A stretch of DNA of 64,000 nucleotides. Origin: Solanum dulcamara (taxonomy: Eukaryota > Streptophyta > Magnoliopsida > Solanales > Solanaceae). The stretch spans positions 66,132,921-66,196,920 of the forward strand of contig NC_077246.1 of NCBI RefSeq assembly GCF_947179165.1. The letters run 5' to 3'. Positions 11,294 to 24,327 of this stretch are shown here, piece by piece. The translations under genes and the position numbers were made by a program. Below the pieces are notes generated by a model. The model was not told where the DNA came from and did no database searches. It saw only the letters and a program-made list of their open reading frames with translations. Position 1 is the first letter of the stretch. Each line of letters begins with the position of its first letter.

Positions 11294-13507
11294 TGTAATT
11301 ACCTGTTTGGTCATTTTGAGAATAGTCATCTCTCTTCCATAAAATACTCTCTCTGAAAAAAAAAATTAATAATTTAAATTATAAATTTAGACTATTTGAT
11401 AAATATAGTTATTTAATTGAGGGGGGGAATTTAGATAACTTAATTAATTAATGAACTAAAATGGTTAATTTATTTAATATCTTATACCACTTAGCCCATA
11501 TAATAGAATGAGTAGTGAAATTTAGGACTGTTAATTCATAATCATCTTTTTTTTTTAAAAAAAAAGGAAGAGACTTGCCCTAGAACGTGACTTCGTGCGG
11601 CGTCGGCAACGAAAGACAACATTCTGGTAAGTGAACCTCTTTTTCTTGATTCAAAATTTGTCATGCATACATTAAAACTTGATAGATGCTCAAATCAACT
11701 ATATATTAATGTGATTGGATATTGAAATTGAGGTGCAAGCTGTCATGTTCCTATGGTTTGAAGTTTTGAGGGGGCAACATTTTTTGTTTTCCATAATTAA
11801 CTAAAGTATTAAAAAAAGAAATGTGAGGTAATGATTAGTTAATTTGTATGGCAGGTTGGGATTGGAAAGAACTAAAGAAATAAAAAATATATATTTATAT
11901 ATATTTGGGGATCTTGGTTGCTGCTGCAACATGGGTGTAATTCCTTGGAATTATTGGATGACTAAATATTTGGCTACATTAGTGATTAATTAGGAGTAAA
12001 AATTATACGAATATTATTAAGTGTTAATTGGAGAAATTAAGTCATAACTCTAGGCTTGAAATTTTAAAAAAATATAATATTTGATTTATTAATTGGCATC
12101 AAGATTTAGGAACTTGATTATAGACTTGTGTAAGTTTGGGGTCTAGGCTAGACATGGGTGTTGTTAGTTTTGAAATCTTATTGTGGTTAATTATTTGTTT
12201 AGATCATACTTATTTGGAAACCCAGCGAAAAGGGAAGGCTCAGGTCTCAGAGTAATTGCGTGATTATTTAAAGCAAGTAAATTTCTAAACCTCAGTTTAA
12301 GCTTATAGATGCTTGTATTTCCGTGTCATGTATACTAGGGAGTAATGAGAATTGGACTGAGTTATTGACTGTACGATTGACCTTAAAAATGGTGATGTGG
12401 GGTATAAAATGGTGATCTAATGACATGTATTGATGGAATTGATATGTTGTGATTATGAGTTTATTTTGGACATATGAAATGACTATGTCGGTGTGAGATA
12501 TGAAAAACTATTATTGTTGTCATTTTATTATCGTGAATTATATGGGCATGAATTGATTGCATTGGTTCTGACATATTGTGTTGAGACTTAAAATGATATG
12601 AAGCAAAAGGGGTCGGGCCACACGCTCTGTGGCAGGAATTATGAAATAAAGGGGTCGGGCCACACGCTCTGTGGCAGGTATTATGAGACAAAGGGGTCGG
12701 GCCACACGCTCCGTTGCAGAATATGTATATTGAGGGGACGGGCCACACGCTCCGTGGTAGGTTACATGGACAGAAATGTCCCCCATAGGTTCCGGACTGT
12801 GATTCAGTGGATATGTACCGATAGGACAGACATGCACCATTTCATTGCATTGCATCGCATTTTGTTGATATTTGTGAATTTGTGTTTATCCCCATATTGC
12901 TTTGTGTGTGCTGAACTTGACTTGGTATGATTCATTGACGAGACTATTGATGAGTATTTTGTGGATTGTATTACTGTTGTTATTGTACAAGTGTAGAGTT
13001 GGACTGATTTTATGCAGGTTGTAGTTAAGGAGGTTCGGTTGGGAGGACATGAGTACTTGTATCTATTAAGCTTTGCTTAGTTTTAGCTATCCACTTGTTG
13101 AGTACCGTATTATTTGGTACTTACCCCTTGCTTCCACACTTGTGTAGGTTGTGAGCTCGGACCTGTTTGATCTTCTAGCATTTTCTACTACAACCGAGGC
13201 TATCATTCCGAGTGTCGAGGTAGCTGTTACATCTATCTAGCGGATACCTCTTTTCTTATGTTTAATCCTTTTCTAGAGATAAAGACATTGTGATTGTATT
13301 TCTTTTCGTACTTCAATAATAAATTAGTGGCTTGTACACGTGACAACCAATCTTGGGGGGTTGTTGAGCTTCTTTTTATGTGTTTTTGCTTAAGTTAAAT
13401 TTTGATCCTTTTCTTTTTCTTCCGCATCTACTTTTCGTTGGGTATTAAGCTGACTCATCTCGGTGGATTGAGATGAGTGTCATCACACCCGGATTCGGGT
13501 CGTGATA
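11294..13507 (+). repeat. 5' LTR (2214 bp)
   Basis: Begins TGTAATTACCTG directly after the TSD and ends CGTGATA, three bases before the primer-binding site. The matching 3' copy ends CGTGACA. It carries a 42-bp tandem array (12609-12772) and, near its end, an inverted pair TGACTCATCTC and GAGATGAGTGTCA at about 13451-13483. Confidence 0.93.
12609..12772. repeat. 42-bp tandem repeat, about 4 units, in 5' LTR
   Basis: Units start at 12609, 12651, 12693 and 12734. Each begins GGGGTCGGGCCACACGCTC, followed by an AT-rich half. CCAC and GTGG around ACGCTCC can form a short stem. The same array is present in the 3' LTR. Confidence 0.92.
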
Positions 13508-13510
13508 AGA

Positions 13511-13522
13511 TGGTATCAGAGC
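13511..13522 (+). promoter_or_regulatory. primer-binding site (initiator tRNA-Met)
   Basis: TGGTATCAGAGC is the usual plant retrotransposon site complementary to the 3' end of initiator tRNA-Met. It lies three bases inside the 5' LTR and primes minus-strand DNA synthesis. Confidence 0.95.
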
Positions 13523-13707
13523 CCCAAGTTCATAGTTCTCACGTGTATACAAGCCAAGTTTAAGTAGTGTCTTGCGGATCGGTACGGAGACGTCTGTACT
13601 TATCTTCGAGAGGCTATGAGGACTTTTAGGAAATTTTCCCTTTGTTCTTTCACTTTGTATCGTGTGTGTTGTGTTGGTACTGAATTTTTGCGTGTCTTTT
13701 TTGATAG

Positions 13708-16700
13708 ATGGCCAGGACCAGAATTATGGCTAGAGGTAGAGGAAGGGAGGCACTTCCCGAGGTTGATGTTGGGACCCCAACTAGGGGTAGAGATAGAGGC
13801 CGAACTAGAGGCCGTGGTCGGGGTGTGGCTGCAGGCAGAGGTCGGGCCCGAGGAGCGGCGCCAGCTAGAGGTCGTGCTAGAGAGGCTTCTCTTGAGCCAC
13901 AGATTGATGGTAGAGAGGAACAGGTCCCTCAAGAGTCTGCTAATACACCATTGCTTCAGGCCACTTTGATATGAGTATTGGATGCGCTCGAAGGATTTAA
14001 TCAGAGTGTGAGGGTGAATGGTACACCTGAGGGTTCTCAGACTAGACCAGGAGCTCAGACCCCACGGCAGCATCATATTCCAATTGTTCGGAGTCCGGTG
14101 GACCAGCCACCTGCGAGCCCTAGAGCGGATGAGGATGGAGTACAGGTAGGAGGAGCCCAGGTTGCACCTGTGCTCATGTTAACTGACGACGAGCAACGCC
14201 GATATGAGAGGTTCCAAAAAATGGACCCCCCACAATTTCAGGGGGGAAAGACTAAGGATGCACACGAGTTCTTGACCATGTGCCGAGAGTTGTTGGAGGC
14301 AGTAGGGTTAGCTGAGACTCATGGAGTTCGTTATACTATACTACAGTTATGTGGACCAGCCAGAGAGTGGTGGAGAGTGTATACGAGTTCCAGGCCAGTT
14401 GGGTTACCCCAGATGACTTGGGATGAGTTTGCTAGTGCCTTTTATGACTGTTTCGTCCCCTGAAGTGTGAAGGAAGAGAGCCGATTACGGTTTGAGAATT
14501 TGAGGCAGGAGGGACTTACAGTTGCTAAATATGAGACTCGTTTCTACCAGTTGTCCAGAGATGCCATGGTTGTCCTTCCTGATGAGACAGAGCGGATTAC
14601 CAGGTTTGTTCGAGGACTGAACTATACCATTCGTACAGCAGTTTTTCGACCCGCTCGTGAGGGCGCTTCCTTCCAGTCCATTGTGGGTACTGCCAAAGAG
14701 GCGGAGTTGATGGAGAGAGAAAAGTTTGGGGAGCCCAAGAGGGCCCGTGCTTCTGGTCAGTTTTCGGGTACCTCATCTGGAGGTAGAGGGTCCTATAGAG
14801 GAGGTGGTTCCTTCCAGCGTAGAGGACCAGTTCATGCATCTATGCCGGCTTCTAAGGACGGTCAGACACCTCGTGGGTCCTACAGTACAGGTCAGAGTTA
14901 CCATGGGTCACAGCAGAGGGCGGTTAGCCGGGGTGGTTATACAAGTTCTTTAGGTTCATCGCAGAGGTTTTCGCACGGGAGAGCATGTTATACTTGTGGT
15001 GATCCGTATCATCTTTCATGGCAGTGTACATCCCAGGGTCGAGGAGGAACCCATCCTAGTTCTTCAGTTTCAGTTAGAGGACCAGCGCCGCCGGTCAGAG
15101 GTCGAGGTAAAGCCCAGACTAGTAGAGGTGGTGGCACTCCTGGTAGGGGTGCGGGTGGTGCTATAATCCCTCAGGGAGGAGGTAAAGGTGTTGGGTAGGC
15201 CGGAGGTGGTAGAGGAGCTCAGTGTTATGCTTTTCCAGGGAGACCCGAGGCTGAGGCTTCCGACGCCGTTATCACAGGTATTGTCCCAGTCTGTCATCAA
15301 CCTGCATCTATATTATTTGATCCAGGATCTACATTTTCCTATGTGTCTGCCTATTTTGCATCTAACTTTGATTTGACATGTGATCGTATGTCCGTGCCCG
15401 TTCATGTTTCTACACCCGTGGGTGAACCCTTAGTGGTGGATCAAGTATATCGATCCTGTCTTTTTTCCTTGGCCGGGTATGATACTTGGGTAGATATGAT
15501 TATTCTGGGGATGGTAGATTTTGATGTGATATTGGGTATGGATTGGCTTTCTCCCCATCATGCTATTCTCGATTGTTATGCAAAAACTGTTACCTTAGCG
15601 ATACCTGGTGCCCCGCGGATTGAGTGGAAGGGTACTAGTGGCTTCTATCCCAGTAAGGTTATCTCATATATTCGTGCTCAGAGGTTGATTGATAGAGGGT
15701 GTATGTCTTATTTGACCTTTATTTGGGATACCAGTATTGAGTCACCTCCTATAGAGACTGTTCCAGTGGTTAAGGAATTTTCTGATGTATTCCCTACTGA
15801 TCTTCCTGGTATTCCTCCGGATAGGGACATTGATTTTGCTATTGACTTAGAGCCTGGCACGAAACCCATTTCTATTCCTCCATATCGCATGGCTCCAGTG
15901 GAATTGAAAGAGTTGAAGGATCAGTTGCAAGACTTGTCGAGTAAGGGGTTTATTCGCCCTAGTGTGTCTCCTTGGGGTGCACCAGTTTTGTTTGTAAAGA
16001 AGAAAGATGGAACTATGAGGATGTGTATCGATTACAGGCAGTTGAACAAGGTAACTATTAAAAATAAATATCCTTTTTCCCGTATTGATGATTTATTTGA
16101 TCAGCTACAGGGAGCGGTATTGTTTTCCAAAATACACTTGAGGTTCGGTTATCATCAGTTGAAGATTAGGGCATCAGATATTCCTAAGACATATTTTCGG
16201 ACTCGGTATGGTCACTACGAGTTTTTGGTGATGTTATTTGGGTTGACAAATGCCCCCGCAGCATTCATGGAGTTGATGAATGAAGTGTTTCGCCCGTACT
16301 TAGATTCTTTTGTGATAGTATTCATTGATGACATCCTGGTGTATTCCAAGACTGAGGCAGATCATGTCCGCCATTTGAGGTTGGTACTTCAGAAATTGAG
16401 GGAAGAAAAGTTGTATGCAAAGTTCTCCAAGTGTGAATTTTGGCTTGATTCTGTTACATTTTTAGGACACGTGGTGTCCAAAGAGGGGATTAGAGTGGAT
16501 CCAACTAAGATTGAGGAAGTTAGAGGTTGGACAAGGCCTACTTCTCCTACTGAGATTCGTAGTTTTGTGGGGTTAGCTGGTTATTATAAACGGTTCGTGC
16601 AGGGCTTATCCACTATTGCAGCTCCACTGACTAGATTAACTCAGAAGGCCGTGGCTTTTCATTGGTCCGACGAATGTGAGGCGAGCTTCCAAAAGCTCAA

Positions 16701-18604
16701 GACTTTATTGACTTCGGCTCCTATTTTAACGCTACCCGAGGAAGGTGTGGGATTTACTATATACTGCGATGCTTCTGGCATTGGGTTAGGCGGTGTGTTG
16801 ATGCAGAAGGGGAAAGTGGTTGCTTATGCCTCGAGACAGTTGAAGGCCCATGAGAAAAACTATCCTACTCATAATTTGGAGTTAGCGGCTGTGGTTTTTG
16901 TGCTTAAGTTATGGCGTCATTACCTATACGGTGTGCATTGCGAGGTCTTCACCGATCATAGGAGTCTTCAGTATATATTCAGTTAGAGGGATCTGAACTT
17001 AAGGCAACGTAGATGGCTTGAGTTGCTGAAGGACTACGACATGACTATCTTGTATCACTCAGGAAAAGCCAATGTAGTGGCGGATGCCTTAAGCAGGAAG
17101 TCCTCTAGTATGGGGAGTCTTGCTGCGATCCGAGTTGAAGAGCGACCATTGGCTAGAGATGTTCAGAGGCTGGCTAATAGCCTTGTCCGGTTACAGATTT
17201 CAGAGGATGGTGGTATTCTTGCCTTTGTGGAGGCACGTTCTTCCTTGGTTGAGCAAATTCGAGAGAGGCAGTTTGAGGATGAAAAGTTATGTATCATTCG
17301 AGATAAGGTATTAAGGGGTGAAGCTAAGGAGGCAGTACTTGACTTGAAAGGTGTATTAAGGATTGGCGGCAGAATTTGTGTGCCTAAAGTGGGTGACCTG
17401 ACTAGACTTATTTTGGAAGAGGCTCATTGTTCAAGGTATTCCATCCATCCAGGAGCGGCCAAGATGTATCATGATCTGTGCCAGCACTATTGGTGGTGTG
17501 GGATGAAGAAGGACATCACAGAGTTCGTGTCCAAATGTTTGACTTATCAGCAGGTAAAGTGCGAGCACCAGCGGCCTGGGGGTGTGAGTCAGAGGATGCC
17601 TATTCCCACTTGGAAGTGGGAAATGATCACCATGGACTTCGTTGTGGGTTTACCTCCCACCGTGGGTGGTTATGATTCTATATGGATGGTTGTTGACAGA
17701 CTGACAAAGTCTGCCCATTTTATTCCGGTTAAGGTGAAGTACACAACGGATAAGTTAGCCCAGTTGTATATTAGCCATATCGTTCGGCTTCATGGTGTCC
17801 CAGTATCCATTGTTTCGTATCGAGGTTCAGTATTTACTTCGCACTTTTGACAGGCATTACAGCATGGTTTGGGCACTAGACTTGATATGAGTACAACTTT
17901 TCACCCACAGACCGATGGTCAGTCTGAGCGGACGATCCAGGTATTGGAGGACATGATTCAAGCTTGTGTTATTGATTTTGGTGCTAGATGGGATCAACAC
18001 TTGCCCCTAGCGGAGTTTTCCTACAACAATAACTATCACTCCAGTATCCAGATGGCTCCATTTGAGGCTTTGTATGGTAGGCGGTGTCGATCTCCTATTG
18101 GATGGTTTGACTTAGCTGAGATGGAATCCTTAGACACAGACTTTCTTAGAGATGCTATGGAGCAGGTTCGTAAAATTCAGGGTAGACTCTTGACAGCCCA
18201 GAGCAGGCAGAAGAGTTATGCAGATCGGAGAATTCGACCATTGGAGTTCATGGATGGGTGATCACATTTGGCTTCGAGTGTCTCCTATGAAGGGCGTGAT
18301 GAGGTTCGGGAGGAAGGGCAAGCTCAGCCCTCGATTCATTGGCCCATTTGAGATTTTGGCACGAGTTGGAGAGGTGGCTTATAGATTGGCCTTACCACCT
18401 AGCTTATCGGCTCTGCATAACGTATTTCATGTTTCTATGCTTCGGAAGTATGTTTCGGATGAGTCTCATGTGTTGTCACTCGATTCAGTGGAGTTTGGTC
18501 CAGACTTGACATTTGAGGAGGAGCCTATAGCCATTCTAGATAGGCAGGTTCGCAAGCTTAGAACCAAGGAGATAGCTTCAGTGAAGGTACAATGGTCATT
18601 TTGA
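13708..18604 (+). pseudogene. gypsy gag-pol polyprotein, multiply broken
   Basis: The start is MARTRIMARGRG at 13708. Gag has an Arg/Gly-rich N-terminus, a core (14190-14700) and a zinc knuckle CYTCGDPYHLSWQC (14986-15027). Protease: [11 protein letters not shown] near 15316. [14 protein letters not shown], and [10 protein letters not shown] near 16321. RNase [13 protein letters not shown] near 16759. Integrase then runs 17400-18250, followed by an SH3/chromodomain-like tail. In-frame stops lie at 13972, 14461, 15196, 16984 and 17848 (first bases). A frame shift near 18245-18260 separates the tail. Two integrase residues are lost: the HHCC finger reads CLTY instead of CLTC (17545-17547), and the second catalytic Asp is Tyr (17818-17820, VSYRGS). 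The tail ends early, fused to LTR sequence. Inactive. Confidence 0.93.
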
Positions 18605-20799
18605 GAATGAGTCATCTCTCTTCCATAAAATACTCTCTCCGAAAAAATAATAATAATTTAAATTATAAATTTAGACTATTTGATAAATATAGTTATTTAA
18701 TTGAGGGGGGGAATTTAGATAACTTAATTAATTAATGAACTAAAATGGTTAATTTATTTAATATCTTATACCACTTAGCCCATATAATAAAATGAGTAGT
18801 GAAATTTAGGACTGTTAATTCATAATCATCTTTGTTTTTTAAAAAAAAGGAAGAGACTTGCCCTAGAACGTGACTTCGTGCGGCGTCGGCAACGAAAGAC
18901 AACATTCTGGTAAGTGAACCTCTTTTTCTCGATTCAAAATTTGTCATGCATACATTAAAACTTGAAAGATGCTCAAATCAACTATATATTAATGTGATTG
19001 TATATTAAAATTGAGGTGCAAGCTGTCACGTTCCTATGGTTTGAAGTTTTGAGGGGACAACATTTTTTGTTTTCCATAATTAACTAAAGTATTAAAAAAA
19101 GAAATGTGAGGTAATGATTAGTTAATTTGTATGGCAGGTTGGGATTGGAAAGAACTAAAGAAATAAAAAAATATATATTTATATATATTTGGGGATCTTG
19201 GTTGCTGCTGCAACATGGGTGTAATTCCTTGGAATTATTGGATGACTAAATATTTGGCTACATTAGTGACTAATTAGGAGTAAAAATTATACGAATATTA
19301 TTAAGTGTTAATTGGAGGAATTAAGCCATAATCCTAGGCTTGAATTTTTTTTTAAAAATATAATATTTGATTTATTAATTGGCATCAAGATTTAGGAACT
19401 TGATTATAGACTTGTGTAAGTTTGGGGTCTAGGCTAGACATGGGTGTTGTTAGTTTTGAAATCTTATTGTGGTTAATTATTTGTTTAGATCATACTTATT
19501 TGGAAACCCAGCGAAAAGGGAAGGCTCAGGTCTCGGAGTAATTGCGTGATTATTTAAAACAAGTAAATTTCTAAACCTCAGTTTAAGCTTATAGATGCTT
19601 GTATTTCCGTGTCATGTATACTAGGGAGTAATGAGAATTGGACTGAGTTATTTACTGTATGATTGACCTTAAAAATGGTGATGTGGGGTATAAAATGGTG
19701 ATCTAATGACATGTATTGGTGGAATTGATATGTTGTGATTATGAGTTTATTTTGGACATATGAAATGACTATGTCGGTGTGAGATATGAAGAACTATTGT
19801 TGTTGTCATTTTATTATCGTGAATTATATGGGCATGAATTGATTGCATTGGTTCTGACATATTGTGTTGAGACTTAAAATGATATGAAGCAAAAGGGGTC
19901 GGGCCACACGCTCCGTGGCAGGAATTATGAAATAAAGGGGTCGGGCCACACGCTCCGTGACAGGTATTATGAGACAAAGGGGTCGGGTCACACGCTCCGT
20001 GGCAGAATATGTATATTGAGGGGACGGGCCACACGCTCCGTAGCAGGTTACATGGACAGAAATGTCTCCCATGGGTTCCGTACTGTGATTCAGTGGATAT
20101 GTACCGATAGGACAGACATGCATCATTTCATTGCATTGCATCGCATTTTGTTGATATTTGTGAATTTGTGTTTATCCCCATATTGCTCTGTGTGTGCTGA
20201 ACTTGACTTGGTATGATTCATTGACGAGACTATTGATGAGTATTTTGTGGATTGTATTACTGTTGTTATTGTACAAGTGTAGAGTTGAACTGATTTTACG
20301 CAGGTTGTAGTTAAGGAGGTTCGGTTGGGAGGACAAGAGTACTTGTATCTATTAAGCTTTGCTTAGTTTTAGCTATCCACTTGCTGAGTACCGTATTGTT
20401 TGGTACTCACCCCTTGCTTCCACACTTGTGTAGGTTGTGAGCTCGGACCTGTTTGATCTTCTAGCATTTTCTACTACAACCGAGGCTATCATTCCGAGTG
20501 TCGAGGTAGCTGTTACATCTATCTAGCGGACACCTCTTGCTCTTTTCTTATGTTTTAGTCCTACTCTAGAGATAAAGACATTGTGACTGTATTTTTTTTC
20601 GTACTTCAATAATAAATTAGTGGCTTGTACACGTGACAACCAATCATGGGGGGTTGTTGAGCTTCTTTTATGTGTTTTCGCTTAAGTTAAATTTTGATCC
20701 TTTTCTTTTTCTTCCGCATCTACTTTTCGTTGGGTATTAGGCTGACTCATCTCGGTGGATTGAGATGAGTGTCATCACACCCGGATTCGGATCGTGACA
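18593..20799 (+). repeat. 3' LTR, missing its first 14 bp
   Basis: Matches the 5' LTR from its 15th base (TGGTCATTTTGAG) to the end. It is joined directly to the pol frame (GTGAAGGTACAA), with no 3' UTR or polypurine tract. It ends GTGACA, followed by the TSD TTATG. Confidence 0.93.
19895..20058. repeat. 42-bp tandem repeat in 3' LTR
   Basis: Counterpart of 12609-12772. Units begin GGGGTCGGGCCACACGCTCCG. Several positions reading CTGTGG in the 5' LTR read CCGTGG here, i.e. CpG versus TpG differences. Confidence 0.9.
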
Positions 20800-20804
20800 T
20801 TATG

Positions 20805-22271
20805 CAAAATTATATGGGTCACTTTCTCCTAACAATTTTTTCCTACTTTATCTGTTTTTAATTTTTTGACACAAAAATAAAAGTGGAATTGTTCACTACA
20901 CAAAAATGTTAGACACCTTCAATCTAGTTTTTCTCCTTAGCTAGCACTCCTGTCACATGATTTTCTTTCTTGAACTAGGGAAAAGGATAAAAGAAATATC
21001 TCTAAACTATTTAAAATAAATTTAATTTATTATATGTTATATTTTTGGGTTAAAATTGTCATCATCCTTATATTTTTGGCTAAAAAAGATATCCTTTAAT
21101 TATATCCAATTGAATAAAAAATACCATTTCTTCTAACGATTGTTCTGAGGAAAAAAAGAACCGATTTCCCTTGAATTATTTAAAATGGGATAATTTTTCC
21201 ATCCATTTAAAGTTCAAGATAGTGCTCTTAATTTTAAAAATTTGAATAAAATTCATTTTGGAGGTTATGAGAGTAATTTGATTATTTTAGATGAATTTTT
21301 TTATACAAATGCCAAATTTACGAAATATAAATTTAATTACCAATATTAATTTTTCAACTAAATATTTGTTCAATTATTTCTTTTCAAAACTATTATACTA
21401 GCCCTCAATTGAAATTTGAAATAACTTAAAATTAAAATAAGTAATGAAAGATATCAAGATATAATTGAAATCGATTTCTTTTATCATATTGTTCCTAGAG
21501 TTAGTAAGAAAAGGTACATGATACCATGTTCATAAATAATAACTCATCTAATGTGCACGCAACTAGAAGAAGAATGAAAAAAAAATTATGTCATCTTTTT
21601 TACTTTTTAAAGGTGTTTATACTACTTATGTTCTTCTCTTATTATATTTCTCACATTCACCTTCCCCTCCCCCCAACAAATAAAATTGTCCCTTTTGAAT
21701 AGTACGTGTAACAATATAATTGATCATTTTTCGTTTGTTTTGGAATAACAGTTAGAAGGAAGGATGATATTTTTGAGCAAATAATATAACGAAAAGATTG
21801 GCATATTTTGAATAGTTGATATATATACCTTTTTCTCTTGAAACTATGTTAAATTTGGGGGTTCTTTAGCTGGTGGACCAACCACCATTTTCTTTTTGAC
21901 TTTGCTTAATGGTATTAGGTAGACTAATTAGTTCATCATTTAAGTTTTGTCTCCCAATTAACTCACATTGACATGAAAATGGAATCTTAATTTAGTGCTT
22001 GGCTTATTACACGAATAATGCACCGTACGTTCCATTTATTAAATCATGTGTCTTTGTCTACCTTGAATATATAAGATTGTCATGAATTTAAGCTAAAACG
22101 AACAATAATTATAGAGAGAGATAAAAGTAATATTGAGGGACTAAATAGAACTTTTTTTCTTTCTAATTATTGATCAAGTTGTGTAAGAGCCTCTTTAGCA
22201 CTGTATTGAGAGGCCAAAAATATTTATTTTAAGATAAAAATATTTTTTTGAGAAAATTAAAGGTGTTTGGT
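20805..22271. other. AT-rich intergenic DNA, no gene seen
   Basis: No open frame with a recognisable product. C-rich CTTCCCCTCCCCCC at about 21661-21675 is the only compositional oddity. 22190-22271 is the left part of a dispersed repeat that continues at 24323 after the solo LTR. Confidence 0.5.
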
Positions 22272-24322
22272 TGTAACGATCCATTATATCGTTTTGAGAA
22301 ATAGAGCTTACATAAAAGACTCATTCATATTTTTTATGAGTATTTTGGACTATTTGATAACCATAGTTATTTAGTTGAGGGGTAAATTTAAATAACTAAT
22401 TTAATTAGTGGGCTAAGTTGATAATTTATTTAACACTCTATACCAATTATTAAAGGAAAATGATAGAGTTTATTAATTTTTATACATAATTAAGTAGAAA
22501 AGAGAAGAGAAGAAACAGAGAAAAGGAACAAAGCTCACCAGCGACGACGAACGCAGAAGCTGGGAAAAACAAAAAATAAACACGGAGGAAGAAAGAAAAG
22601 AAAGGGGAAAAGAAAAATAAAGGAGAAGAGAAAAATAAGAATTTTTATTCCAAAGCGTCAAGGTAATTATTCTCATCTTTTTCATTAAATTTTTATGTGA
22701 TTATGAACATATTTTTAGGGTATATTAGTGGAGAAATAACGCTGAAGAAAGAAAATATGACTCTAGGGTTCTTCACATAAAATCTTGATTTGGGGGTCGA
22801 ATAACGATCCGTTTTAGCTGAAATTTGACATGTGAGTTTATTTTATCATGAGTGAATATAATCGGAAAGAAAATTTTAGATTTGACTTCAATGACTCTGG
22901 ATGACTTTTTGATCCAATTTTTTATCCGAAAATAAATATAGCTATATGAGTGTCATTGGATTCATATTCTTATGAAGATTATGTATTTGAACATATTTTG
23001 ATCGTTCGGAAGCATTACAAAAGGCTCAAGTTTTAAAGTGATTATTTAATTTAACTGAGGTTTAACCCTAGTTTTGAAATTCAGAAAATATGAGAGTTGA
23101 CATGTTAAGTGACATCAAAATTAGGAACGTGTTTATAGAATTGGGTGAGTTATTGGATCTAGGTTAAACATATATATAATATTGATGTTTATGGATTAGT
23201 TTACTTATAAATATTATATATTTGATAGATTGAAATTGGTCTGAGGCATTGAAGAAAGGAAAGACATTGGTGGATTAGCTTGCTTTACTTCGGTTGAGGA
23301 AGGTTATGATTTTTATTCTATATCATAAATAGACTCTTAATAGTGATTGATATTCATTGGGTAATGTGTGAAGTTTACTACGCATTTAATTATTGTGGTT
23401 TGGATGGTTGATATGTTGTTGTGATTGGTCTGAAATCGCGAGGCCATGAAATCCATAATCTTGAACTTGCCCTATCAAAAATTGTGCCTTGAATAAAGAA
23501 GACTTGATGGAATATTGTTAATGAAATGGAATGTAACCATGAAGAATGATAAATTAATTATATTTGGATCAGGTGTCACATTCCGATACGGTATATTTGA
23601 ATCGGGTGTCACGTTTCAACACGGTATATTTGGATCGGATGTCATATTCCGGCATGGTAATATTAAAGGAAAACAAATTAAAATGACTTAATACTACCCA
23701 ATCTCCAATAACTCATTTTTCAAAAGAGTATGATGTGGAGGCTCGAGTCCTCATGTGTGATTTTAATATTGTTGATTGGTTATAAAATTGTTCAATGTGT
23801 TGTCACTTGATCTTGATCTTGTTGGTTGCTACCTGTTAAGTGCTACGGCTGATTTCCCGCTATTACTTATTGCATATTGATTCCTATTTTGAGTCAGTCG
23901 ATGATACCTACTCAGTACATGTTGTAATGTACTGACCCCTACTTGTATCATTCTTTGTTTTATTTGTGGAGTGCAGCGAGTCTTCCATAGGCTTCGACTC
24001 GACCTCAGCTCTAGTCAGTTTTCAGTTCATCGGATTGCAGGGTGAGCTATCCTTCTAGCTGGCGATGAAATCTCTTGTCATGGCATGATGTCTTTAGTTT
24101 TCGGACACACTATGTTAATGGTTTATTCTGGTGTTGATATTTTCAGATTTAGTTTTAGAATTTAGATGTCCTTCATGTGATGACTTTCAGGTTTTGGGAA
24201 AAACGTATTTATTTGAGCTTCCGCGTTATTGTTATATTTATTACTTGAGGTTTGTATCGTTGGTTCTCCCACCTAGGAGGTTAAGTGTGGGTGTCACTCA
24301 AGACCCATTTTGGGTCATGACA
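22272..24322 (+). mobile_element. solo LTR of a gypsy family (2051 bp)
   Basis: Begins TGTAACGATCC and ends GGGTCATGACA. The flanks TTGGT (22267-22271) and TTGGC (24323-24327) match at 4 of 5. The sequence on both sides joins into a repeat also seen at 7208-7430, so the LTR inserted into it. No internal region or second LTR is present, so LTR-LTR recombination is the likely history. It shares its ends and a 33-bp repeat with the LTR at 47697-62875. Confidence 0.8.
23564..23662. repeat. 33-bp tandem repeat, 3 units, in solo LTR
   Basis: Units start at 23564, 23597 and 23630, each of the form TTGGATCGGGTGTCACRTTY then CACGGTATAT. Related units in reverse orientation lie at 61755-61882 within the other LTR of this family. 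Confidence 0.85.
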
Positions 24323-24327
24323 TTGGC

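Larger units (their letters stand above)
11294..20799 (+). mobile_element. Ty3/gypsy retrotransposon (chromodomain clade), full span
   Basis: The element lies between exact 5-bp duplications TTATG (11289-11293 and 20800-20804). It has a 5' LTR, a primer-binding site TGGTATCAGAGC (13511-13522) complementary to initiator tRNA-Met, gag-pol in the order gag, protease, RT, RNase H, integrase, chromodomain start, and a 3' LTR. That domain order and the CHD-like tail place it in the chromovirus (Tekay/Del-like) group. The two LTRs look nearly identical by eye, so insertion was recent relative to the other elements here. The 3' internal end, the polypurine tract and the first 14 bp of the 3' LTR are deleted. 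Confidence 0.95.

Noticed and set aside
12609..12772. Regular repeats that could be taken for a CRISPR array
   Set aside because: Units are contiguous without unique spacers, lie in an LTR of a plant retrotransposon and occur in both LTRs.
12461..12930. Open frames on both strands with repeated GACGPTP or GSGHTL words
   Set aside because: Produced by the 42-bp LTR repeat, whose period is a multiple of three.
22473..22685. 70-codon minus-strand frame rich in Ser, Phe and Leu
   Set aside because: Antisense of a purine-rich GAGAAGAGAAG-type stretch within the solo LTR.
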